Source: Macrosoma leucophasiata (lineage: Eukaryota; Arthropoda; Insecta; Lepidoptera; Hedylidae). Taken from it: a stretch of DNA of 64,000 bases. Position 1 is the stretch's first letter. The number at the start of each line of letters is the position of its first letter. This document shows positions 22,691 through 31,200 of this stretch, one piece after another. Under the pieces are notes generated by a model. It saw nothing but the letters and a program-made list of their open reading frames with translations, had not been told where the DNA came from and did not search any database. The stretch is taken from NCBI GenBank assembly GCA_036365455.1, contig JAWQUS010000009.1, positions 1,642,001 through 1,706,000 on the forward strand, written 5' to 3'. Position numbers and translations under genes: made by a program.

Positions 22691-23064
22691 TGTAGGAACC
22701 CGCACCGAGGTGGCTGGTCACTACAGGGGACAGACAGGTAGTCAGACGATTTAACGATGCTTTCGTAAATAGGCAGCAGCAAATACAATGCACACACGTA
22801 CCTTGGACTGCTGACTGCACTCGATGATCCTCCACCAGCTTATACAGGGATTCGTGTCGTAGGTAGAAAAACGACTTTCGCGTTATGTGCGACGCGCGCG
22901 CGACGACGATGACAAGTGAACTGGTTTGGTTTCGAATCTGACACTTGACAGTCAGCTCCAATGTTTGACGAGTACGGTGTGCATTCCAGTTTTTTGAGCC
23001 TGGTTTGCCACCGCCGTAGATACGTGTTGCATCGTTAAGAATTGAATAATATGATAACGAAACA
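22691..23064 (-). repeat. BEL/Pao 5' LTR
   Basis: 374 bp, partner of 16193-16566. It contains the element's promoter by position. Flanked outside by GGCGT at 23065-23069. Confidence 0.95.
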
Positions 23065-23576
23065 GGCGTTCAATTAGTTTTTGTGTGGATTAAAGGGTTG
23101 AGGGCCGCGTCAGGTACAGTGTTTGAGTGGGCAAAACGATTAATTGAAAGTCTGGTATTCATTTCACAGGAAATTTGGAGTCTAGCTACTGATGATTTGC
23201 TGAATTTTCTGTAAAACCAACGACGTTAATATATAGAGTAGAAACAAGGAACAAACAGCCGATTTTGTTCTGGATCGGATTTGGATTGATCATATTGGCC
23301 TTTGGAACTTGTTTGCAACTCTGCCGGTGAATGAGAAAGGATGACTCTTTTTTCTTTTCTTTTTACTCTTTGTTATCAATTTGTAAAGGGGAAATGAGAC
23401 ATTCTACAGATATACTTTTAAATTAGTATAATAAATTTAGTTTTATCTTAGTGATATTCTTGACTATACATATATTTTTTATCTTGTTTGACATGCATAT
23501 CAATTGTTATTCACCTTAATGTAATTTATTTTGTTTGTTTTTGACGTGTGAAAGATATCTACTTAAGTGAGACTTT

Positions 23577-23895
23577 TTTTTTCTTATGTAATGATGGTCA
23601 ACAAGCATGCAGTTCTCATGTTATGTGACGACTACAGCCTATAGACATGTCGGGACTTTCTGCAGTTTCGGCATCCATCCCGTTTGCTGCGGTGCGGGGT
23701 GCCACGGTGATAACGAAGACTTCCACAACTAGCTAAGCCAACGTTAACATAAAACTTTAATACAGCACCTAAGAATCACAGTCCAAGTATTTAATTTCAC
23801 CTCAACAGACATCTCCATATAATCCAGAGGTCAAAATGCAGATGCGTTGCCACACTGAGACCTGAACTTAATGTCTCTGTGATAGTTATTAAGCG
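23577..23895 (-). repeat. SINE-A tail half, interrupted
   Basis: 23577-23647 matches the SINE-A terminus (AGCATGCAGTT...CAGCCTATAGACA) and 23808-23895 continues it (CCAGAGGTCAAAATGCAGATGCG). The break is filled by a TG...CA segment with a 4-bp TSD. Confidence 0.65.
23648..23807. mobile_element. putative 160-bp solo LTR
   Basis: A segment starting TGTCGGGACTTTCTGCAG and ending CACCTCAACA lies between GACA (23644-23647) and GACA (23808-23811) inside a SINE-A copy. TG/CA ends, a 4-bp duplication and clean restoration of the host repeat on removal are the marks of a solo LTR. The short size would fit some Copia or mag-like elements. No internal region is present. Confidence 0.6.
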
Positions 23896-23904
23896 GCTAT
23901 TTTT

Positions 23905-24284
23905 CAGGGTTCCGTAGAAAACAAGGAACCCTTATAGTTTCGCCATGTCCGTCTGTCTGTCTGTCCGCGATTTAGTGCAAAAACTATTGGTACTAGAGAC
24001 GTGAAATTTAGCACAAGTATACACCATAATCACGCCAATGTTAGAAATTCAAACGTTACGGCAATAGTTAATAAAAATAGTACATATAACGTTATTAAAA
24101 GAAAAACTATCACACTTAAGTTGGCTTTACTATTTTGCGAGTAATAGTCGACCAAATGTAATACTCGAAATTTTTGAACAACTCCTTAAAAAATATTTAT
24201 TTATTTTTTTCATTGCATTAATAAAACCTTAAAACTACGGAACCCTACACTACGCGTGGCCCGACACGCACTTGACCGGTTTCA
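23905..24284. mobile_element. GTTCCGTA-type non-autonomous DNA element
   Basis: Terminal AGGGTTCCGTAG (23906-23917) is inverted as CTACGGAACCCT (24235-24246), followed by GGCCCGACACGCACTTGACC. The left part carries (GTCT)n. Diverged copies occur at 26788-27330 and 52570-53700. No transposase is visible; superfamily unknown. Confidence 0.6.
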
Positions 24285-24973
24285 ATAATAATTTTAGATT
24301 AATGTATGCGAGATAAAGCCGAAAACTAAACCATTTAACTCAGATTATGATAGTCCAGTTCTAGTGTCGGAGATCATAGATTCCACTGCAATACCTAATC
24401 CATCTGCCGTTTAATGTAAAAAACAGTTTGTTAAAATTTGATATAGGACCCTAAGGCTGCCTTTCCACCAGAAATGTGCTATGCAGCTATGCTGCACGTC
24501 TCAACGACTTCTAATAAACTTCTTGAGACTAGCATTTTATTTAAGTTAGACGTAAATCTCATTTTCGTTTGTATTGACTGTTCACTGTTCACTAAATGGG
24601 TGTTCATAATTTCCTTAATTGTAATTAATTTTGGGACAAAATGTTACCTATATCAAAAATGTCTGAAATCGATTCGGTTATCGATTCTGAACAAACTAGT
24701 TTCGGGTTGTACATTTAATCCTGTTACACGTTGTGTATACCATTCCAAATCAGGTATCTATCTATATTAATAATTTCGTGCAGGTCTACGGTAGACTCGA
24801 TCGAAATCTATTTACAATTGAAGATCGTATAAAAATTATTATTCTGAGTCGAGAACATGTTTGTATCCGCAAAATTCGGATTAGGGAGAATTTCGTTAAA
24901 TTCTAATGGCACTGACAAACAAACCGCAGTCGCCATCTTGGGTAGTTAATAAACGTTCCGTTTCACAAAGAAC
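24285..24973. other. no gene recognised
   Basis: 24360-24415 is a decayed SINE-A head (plus). About 24455-24500 resembles the terminus of the DNA element at 58281 (CTTTCCACCAGAAATGTGCT). The 98-codon frame 24474-24770 overlaps these and is not supported. Confidence 0.45.
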
Positions 24974-25173
24974 TATGACTAATGTGATATGTTCTTAGGT
25001 TTTCGCGAGCTACACTCATTGAAATAAAACTATTTTTACGGATTTATCTCGCGTATATAAACTAAAATGATTTTTAAAATCGACCCGACGTTTCGGTCGC
25101 TTTTCAGCTTCCGTGTTCCCGGGCAGACTGAGGTGACATTTGTCTGACAGAAGTTTGAAAAAATTATATGTAG

Positions 25174-25690
25174 CTACCTCCATCGATTTCGTAAACGCCT
25201 TGCGTAGCGTTCAGGATTAACACAATAATTACTTATGGTATCTTTAGGTCTTGCAGACTGCTGCGGCTGGGATTTAATCTTGCTAAGTATGGGATCCCAT
25301 GATGTTGATAATCGCCATCCATCTTCTCTATTGAAATTTGGGTGTTTTTTAATTTCAATAGCCTCGCGAACCATTCGTGGAATGGGTTTGTGTTCTCTAG
25401 CGAGTATTTGAATTTTATCAAACCGGATGTAATGGTTCGGCTTATCCGCTATGTGTTCACAGACTGCAGACCTCCCTGTTCTTCGGTTTTTGACATCAGC
25501 AATGTGCTCTTTAACGCGGGTGGATACAGCTCTCTTCGTTTGACCAATATATGAGAGTCCACAATCACAATCTAATTTATAAATGCCAGAATTTTGTAAT
25601 GGAATATTACTTTTAATGGGTCTTAAATACTGATGAATCTTTTTATATGGTTTGGAAACTGTTTTAATTGAATTCTTTTTTAAAATGTTG
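25174..25690 (-). pseudogene. Penelope-like GIY-YIG endonuclease domain
   Basis: Minus-strand frame covering the whole GIY-YIG module and the basic C-terminus (PERYARRLRNRW). GIY and YIG are both readable (SGIYKLDC and SYIGQT). This domain nicks target DNA in Penelope-like elements. It lacks its RT here. Confidence 0.75.
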
Positions 25691-25703
25691 CTGGGGGTAG
25701 ACT

Positions 25704-26160
25704 GTGTTTAGGAAGTCTACCCATACTGATAGGTACCTTAATGGTGAATCACACCATCACCCTGCACATTTATCTGCCGTTGGCTCATCTCTATTTCAGA
25801 GAGTACGAGGCATCTGTGACGACCACCATCTTCAGGGGGAGCTGAAGCACCTACGCCAGGTGCTACATAACAACAAGCTCCATGTACCACCCGTCCGTCA
25901 CAGAGGCCGCGTGAAACCACCTACAGTAGAACGACAACCAGCTATACTACCTTACGTTAAGGGTGTCACAGATAAAATCAGCAACATTTTAAAAAAGAAT
26001 TCAATTAAAACAGTTTTCAAACCATATAAAAAGATTCATCAGTATTTAAGACCCATTAAAAGTAATATTCCATTACAAAATTCTGGTATTTATAAATTAG
26101 ATTGTGATTGTGGATTCTCATATATTGGTCAAACGAAGAGAGCTGTATCCACCCGCGTTT
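25704..26160 (+). pseudogene. Penelope-like RT thumb plus GIY-YIG start (inverted segment)
   Basis: Plus-strand frame with FRKSTHTDRYLNGESHHHP, RICDDHHL-type linker and the first ~45 residues of GIY-YIG, ending abruptly at STRV before the TSD. The first Met of the frame is within element coding sequence and is not a true start. Confidence 0.75.
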
Positions 26161-26211
26161 TATTTCAATATGACTAATGTGCTTGAAGCAAATTCTATTA
26201 TTTACAAGTGA

Positions 26212-26408
26212 TTTTTTTTTGACGTTACAACGTCTTAAATTAGGTTGCGGCTCGGAGTCACTCATGAAAAAGTGTAACGCCCGGTAACGTAACGATGAGT
26301 CACCGAACGAGAGAGAGGCCTGCCGGACCGGCGAATGCCTTTCTACCGAGAAAAAGACGTTGTCACGTAAAATCTTCGCCCGTAAAACCGACTTTACAGG
26401 CAACCAGT
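26212..26408 (-). repeat. element Z, copy 2
   Basis: Nearly identical to the copy at 4861-5056; one difference is GACGTTACAACG for GACGTGACAACG in the inner inverted repeat. It lies 30 bp after the Penelope-like TSD. Confidence 0.75.
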
Positions 26409-26435
26409 TTTTTTTGTTTTTTTTTTTATGTGATA

Positions 26436-26573
26436 GTTTACTTGACACTAGCAATATGCGTAATAGCGATGCCACTTTAAAATAAAATAAAAATAGTTTT
26501 TAGTTCAAATGTCATTTAGTTTTTTTTGTATTATGGCATCGCTATTACGCATAGTGCCAGTGTCAAGTAAAAC
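26436..26573. mobile_element. hairpin MITE
   Basis: Arms 26436-26474 and 26534-26573 are inverted (GTTTACTTGACACT...AATAGCGATGCCA) around a ~60-bp AT-rich loop. The right arm and its continuation reappear at 38265-38350. No TSD was identified. Confidence 0.65.
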
Positions 26574-26787
26574 GATATTTCCTATTCGTATTTATTAAAG
26601 TAGCGTAAACGTTAGTACAATATAATTATTATAGTCAGTCAATTATTACGTATTCGTATTTATTAAATGACCTACACAATTAGACATTATTAATTGTATA
26701 ATATATTTTTGCAGATAATTTAAATACAATTAACATCCTAATCTTATTTTGATTTACCGATTTGAATAAAGGAAAACAGGTTTATTT

Positions 26788-27330
26788 TTTAGGGTGCCGT
26801 AGTAAACAAGGAAGCTTTATAGTCTGTCTGTCTGTTTGCCTGTCTGTCTGTCTGTCTGTCCGTCCGTCCGCGGTTTAGCGCAAAAACGATTGATACTAGA
26901 GACTTGAAATTTGACACAAGTATGCACTTGAATTACGCCGACAAAGTGGTAGAATATACCGCTTCTTTACAAGAATAATGTGACATTTCATCTAAATCGT
27001 TCTCTATGAAATGCAACATTATTCTTAGAAGAATAACGTGACATTTCATCTAAATCGTTCTATATGAAATGTCACATTATTCTTGTAAAGAGGCGATACG
27101 TTAAGAAATATATTAGGTATTTAGGGTACCTCCGAGGTAACTGCACCTACCTGTAACGTGTGGATAAATGTTTATTTTTCGTTTTCTATGTAGTATGAGA
27201 TATCGTTGGATAGGTCTTTCAAAAATGTTTGGGATATGCTTATATCATTTTTCGATTTATTTAACCGTTCGTGACTTATAAAGCTTTTAAGTGCCACTTT
27301 TCGTTAGAGTCAACTGTCCCCTCTACCATC
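26788..27330. mobile_element. GTTCCGTA-type element, diverged copy
   Basis: Begins AGGGTGCCGTAGTAAACAAGG and (GTCT)n, then GCGCAAAAACGATTGATACT as in the 23.9-kb copy. It also carries TCGTTGGATAGGTCTTTCAA and CCGTTCGTGACTTAT, shared with 52575-52790. Inside lies a double palindrome (26960-27095). Confidence 0.5.
26960..27095. repeat. nested palindrome with internal tandem hairpin
   Basis: Outer arms 26960-26991 and 27064-27095 are inverted with two mismatches. Between them is a tandem duplication of a ~55-bp unit (AAGAATAA.GTGACATTTCAT...), each unit itself a hairpin. Confidence 0.8.
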
Positions 27331-27500
27331 CATGCTGCTGCTACCATAAAGCAATGCAATAAATGTGAAGGAAAGATTTGACAAATCGGGCAGGACTTCA
27401 GTAGCTCAGATGGAAGAGCGGCTGGACTAGATTCCCAGTAGGTCGCGAGTTCGAGCCTCGCCTGAAGTCAAATTTTTCTTTCCATTTTTCTTTAAATAAA
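27331..27500 (+). repeat. tRNA-like repeat, copy 1
   Basis: The shared unit runs GCTGCTGCTACCATAAAGCA ... tRNA-like core ... TTTTTCTTTCCATTTTTCTT and an A-rich end. The left part seen in other copies is missing here. Confidence 0.7.
27394..27470 (+). ncRNA. tRNA-like core (probable pseudo-tRNA), copy 1
   Basis: It folds as a cloverleaf: acceptor GACTTCA/TGAAGTC, D arm GCTC/GAGC, T arm GCGAG-TTCGAGC-CTCGC with a normal TTCGA loop. The anticodon arm is abnormal: CTGG/CCAG with a 9-nt loop, or a 5-bp stem with an A-C mismatch and T at position 37. A TTTTT Pol III terminator follows within 5 bases. Best read as an amplified tRNA-derived sequence rather than a working tRNA. Confidence 0.5.
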
Positions 27501-27599
27501 ATACGTAGGTATGCTTTGTTACATAATTTATGTTAGTTTATTTTGAATGTTGATTACAAATAAAAAAATATTTGTGTAAAAACTTTTGCAGTTTTTATT

Positions 27600-27765
27600 T
27601 ATTAAATTCCTAAACACAATAAACGAAGCTATACGAATCTATGTTTTGCTTTTACCCTTAATATTCCTTGAGAACCGATGACTACAGATATATCTACCTA
27701 CATTTTAAGCCTAGATGTGTATTATGAGTCACATTTTACCCCAGCGAAGCCGGGTTTACATCTAG
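27600..27765 (+). mobile_element. Helitron 3' end (fragment)
   Basis: CAGCGAAGCCGGGTTTACAT then CTAG|T at 27762-27766 is the typical 3' end of lepidopteran non-autonomous Helitrons. The 5' end is not defined. Confidence 0.55.
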
Positions 27766-27766
27766 T

Positions 27767-28930
27767 ATTATTATAATAGGAGAAAATTCAAATTTCCACT
27801 TAACAAATCCAGCTGTTCCAAGAATTAAAGTACAACTTACAAATGACAAGCATATAAATCCACTGAACGAAGAAACACACTCGTCCAACTCAAGGCTATT
27901 GCGTATCCAAAACCCATTCGCTACCCAAGAAAGCAAAGACAAATTTACATACACAATTACGTATGCACATGTCTTATCGACTTAGCACAAAGTCAATAAA
28001 GACGGCGAGAAATCGGCCGCTAATCAAGATGGTAATCTTAGTATTAACAAGGATTACTGAGATGCCGACCGATGTTTTCAGGGGACCACCCGACCGACCA
28101 GGGGACACTAACAAACAAATCGTTTTATTATGCTAAACTAATGTGTTATTAATCATTTCGGGTTAGAGGGTTTAATGGGGATTTGCTACAGTGTGATCAT
28201 GCGTTTCGAAATCAAGGCTGGTTTTGTAAAATTAGCTGCATCGGCAAAGGAGATGTTGCGAGCTCGGCCCTGGTTCGTACACGACCTCAAAAAATGGGTA
28301 AATTAAATAAGAATCCAAAAAAAAAACAATTTATTCAAGAATATATTTTAGAGTTACAACCACATTTAATTCAAACGATTTTATCATTTTCAACTTTGTT
28401 AAGCATGGCGGCGATACAGCCGACGCTTGGGATCAATTGATTTTGATAGTATTTAGAAAAAATATTACTTTTTTCTCCAAGTTCTATAATCAAAATACAA
28501 TTTAAAAAATGAAAATGTCAAAATGACATCGATCGCCATATTCGCCATGTTAGTTTTGAGTTGCAATTCTAACTGCAAATTATGTTTTGTAACTGCAAAT
28601 AAAGCTAAAAAAGTGAAAATATGCAGTAATAAACGTTTTTATATTGATTTTGCCTGTTTAATGATATTGTGTACAATACATGGCCGGAGGTCCATACATT
28701 TTTGCAACATCTCCTTTGTATGTGTATTTATAGTGGGAATTGAAAGTTAGAGGAAATTGAAACATAGATGGAGAAGTGAACGGTGAATATTTTGGGGGAT
28801 GAGTCTAAAACCATATTTTTGGAGAGTTGTAACGCGTAATTTTTGATGATCTTTAATGAGAAAGACAATTATGATTGTTTGATTGCGTAAATATCTCAGT
28901 CACGCTATGTAACATTTATTATATTTTTAT
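27767..28930. other. no gene recognised
   Basis: AT-rich. Frames at 28183-28440 and 28523-28750 have no recognisable domain and simple Lys/Asn-rich composition. Nothing assignable. Confidence 0.45.
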
Positions 28931-28931
28931 A

Positions 28932-29125
28932 TTATTCTTATTTGAAATAAAAGTAGTTTTCCGATTTATCCCGCGTATATTAAAGTAAAATGATTATTTA
29001 AAATCGAACCCGACGTTTCGGTCGCTTTACAGCTTCCGTGGTCTCGGACAGACTGAGGTGGCATTTGTCTGACAGCAGTTTGAAAAATTATTATGTGCAG
29101 CTACCTCCATCTATTTCGCAAACGT
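28932..29125 (-). mobile_element. Penelope-like 3' UTR fragment
   Basis: Shares GACGTTTCGGTCGCTTTACAGC and GACAGACTGAGGTGGCATT with the tail of the 25-kb element. Coding part absent. Confidence 0.6.
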
Positions 29126-29960
29126 TAATTTTTTAGGAAAAGAAGCAGTGACTTTAGTCTAAAAAAAGGTGTAAACTAAACACCAATTACATGTTTTCGC
29201 ATAAAAATAGCTATAAAAGGACGTTTCATGAAGAATAAAAAAAGAAAGTAAAAATGCATGACTATTTGGGTAGATTTTAGGCTCCCTCAGTGAATGAAAT
29301 CTACTTAGTTATGATCTTTTATCTACTGAACTGCATTCAAACCATAACCTAGTCAATGTATTTTTAAATACTGTTGGTGAAATTTTATACAAGTCAATCT
29401 CAGGGCTTTCAATCAATTTTATCACGTAATGTGTACACCGTATCAAAAATGAATTTTGTCTGTTGTTGGTCGAACATTAAAAATACTTTAAAAGCTTATG
29501 GATGATTTACATCTTGATGGTCGCCATCATCCAGAGGAAAACCCTGGAGTGTGGCGACCATCAAGATTACTTTACGTTTTTAATATTTTAATTCCACAAC
29601 ACTTAGCATTTATGAACTTACTTGTGTGAGAATAACACAATGTAAATACAAGTGTTTTAGCTGGTTTTATACATTATAGTATGAGGATGTACCTTGTTTC
29701 GGAGGATGGTTTATTTCATTGCTAAGTAAATATAAAAATAAAAAGTTTTTGCAGACTTTTATTCACTAAAACCTTATGGTTGCCCTCCTAAACTCAAGTG
29801 CTAGTTGGGCTTCAGTTACAGAAATAGAACACTTTAGAATGCAATAACAACTTAGTCATTGCCTTTCCGAGGTTATTAGAAGATCAGAAGTCAGGACTCT
29901 CTGTGTACGAGGATAGTGCTCATCAAGAAATATTTTGCAAATCGAGCCTACGAAAGAAAC
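29126..29960. other. no gene recognised
   Basis: AT-rich. It contains a 16-bp perfect hairpin: 29511-29526 (ATCTTGATGGTCGCCA) inverted at 29552-29567, with a 25-bp loop. No coding support. Confidence 0.5.
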
Positions 29961-29973
29961 AATCGACTAGTTT

Positions 29974-30125
29974 GGACTTCGTAGAGCGTTATCTCTGCTA
30001 CACACTGCCTACGTGAGCATCCGTAGTCCGGTATTGGTCAAAATTAGATCAAAATGGTCAACAAACGTCAAATAGGTACGGTGCGAAAGAGATAACGCTC
30101 TACAGAACCGAAATAAGCCGAAGTC
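29974..30125. mobile_element. MITE (TAGAGCGTTATCTCT family), copy 1
   Basis: Ends GACTTCGTAGAGCGTTATCT and AGATAACGCTCTACAG...GCCGAAGTC are inverted, the right arm having ~15 extra bases. A second copy lies at 44031-44190. Confidence 0.65.
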
Positions 30126-30204
30126 TAGTTCCAATATTTCTTGTTGGAGAATAGATTTACTGTACAAGATGTGCAAGGCGCGGCTCTTTCTATACATATA
30201 TCTA

Positions 30205-30318
30205 TCTATACAAATAAATAAAATTGCAGTGTCTGTTTGTAATATAAAAACAACGCTTTTTACTAAATGCATATGTATACACGGTACATATACCAAAATA
30301 ACATATATTACAACTAAC
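30205..30318 (+). mobile_element. Helitron 5' fragment
   Basis: TCTATACAAATAAATAAAAT followed by GTGTCTGTTTGTAATA matches the start of the Helitron at 39400. The 3' part is missing. Confidence 0.5.
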
Positions 30319-30612
30319 TATCTCATGAGATTTGAGATGTGAAGGATTTAGTGTTAATGATGTTGAAGCTCATAATCTGAACTAATGGTACAACTAAATT
30401 AAGATATTCAGTGAAAGGAAATTAAGGGTAACCGTATAACCGCATCATTATGCGTCACATACCTTCACAACACGTATGAATGTACGAGTATGTAATGATT
30501 AACTCATGCTCACAATAGTTGAATATCCAATCACAATTAGTAGTTGTAGGTTTGATGGTTTTTTAAAAGAATGTATGACATCCCATGTAAATAAAGAAGT
30601 ATATGAAAAAAA

Positions 30613-30802
30613 ACTGGTTGCCTGTAAAGTCGGTTATACGGGCGAAGATTTTACGTGACAACGTCTTTTTCTCGGTAGAAAGGCATTCGCCGATCCGGCA
30701 GGCCTCTCTCTCGTTCGGTGACTCATCGTTACGTTACCGGGCGTTACACTTTTTCATGAGTGACTCCGAGCCGCAACCTAATTTAAGACGTTCACGTCAA
30801 AA
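30613..30802 (+). repeat. element Z, copy 3
   Basis: Plus-strand copy starting ACTGGTTGCCTGTAAAGTCG. The 3' inner repeat is shortened (GACGTTCACGTCAAAA), so the internal inverted repeat is damaged. Confidence 0.7.
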
Positions 30803-31105
30803 TAAAATTAATATTTTATCTATGTTTGCTTTATAGTTTGTATTCACTAATAAAGGTTCTTTTTCTTTGCATCAATATACTATGCTAGTTTAATATTTAC
30901 ATCAAAATAATAAATTTATAAAACCCTCCTAAAAAGGAATATCACAACATTGTTACATTTATACCATAAACAAAAATAAAATGTCACACACCCATTAAAG
31001 TTTATGTTCAAGTGTGTTCAAAGTTCATATTTTATGATAATAAAGTGACAAAAAAATAAAGGAAAAACACTGCTGGTTATGGTGACAGGCAGAATGAAGA
31101 AACGA

Positions 31106-31111
31106 TTTATT
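31106..31111 (-). promoter_or_regulatory. candidate polyadenylation signal
   Basis: AATAAA on the minus strand about 90 bases after the stop codon of the coiled-coil gene. Confidence 0.5.
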
Positions 31112-31200
31112 TGCCGTGTATAAATCTAATTAAAAAGATCGAAGATAAACAATAACATGACAAAACTTTAAAGAATATTTTCAAATTATGTAACAAAGAC

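Larger units (their letters stand above)
16193..23064 (-). mobile_element. BEL/Pao LTR retrotransposon, nearly complete
   Basis: A 6,872-bp element with two 374-bp LTRs (TG...CA on its own strand), a 5-bp TSD, tRNA-type PBS, purine tract, and one long gag-protease-RT-RNase H-integrase frame followed by a second frame for the integrase end. No envelope-like ORF is present. The LTRs differ at one site, so the insertion is recent. Its GC content is higher than the flanks. It is broken by one length change in the integrase region. Family assignment follows the DUF1759 gag, YIDD active site and domain order. Confidence 0.95.
24987..26168. mobile_element. Penelope-like element, truncated and internally inverted
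   Basis: One insertion bracketed by TATGACTAATGTG (24974-24986 and 26169-26181). The left segment, about 24987-25690 on the minus strand, encodes the GIY-YIG endonuclease end (GIYKLDCDCG...SYIGQTKRA) to the stop near 25174, then a 3' UTR with GACCGAAACGTCGGGTC. The right segment, 25704-26160 on the plus strand, encodes the RT thumb (THTDRYLNGESHHHP) and the first part of GIY-YIG. The two overlap by about 150 bp of element sequence in opposite orientation. RT core missing; dead copy. Confidence 0.85.

Noticed and set aside
25000..25130. hammerhead ribozyme in the Penelope-like 3' UTR
   Set aside because: GACCGAAACGTC suggests the GAAAC/GTC part, but the CTGANGA core reads CTGAAAA and the stems are not convincing. 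A covariance-model search would decide.
27394..27470. functional tRNA gene
   Set aside because: All four copies share flanks, so the unit is a repeat. The anticodon arm is abnormal, and no isotype can be assigned with confidence.
28183..28750. two 75-85-codon ORFs
   Set aside because: Lys/Asn-rich low-complexity translation, no homology recognised, no splice or promoter context.
29974..30125. CTAGT(T) as a target-site duplication of the MITE
   Set aside because: CTAGTT lies near both ends, but it does not abut the terminal repeats in register, so the duplication is not claimed.
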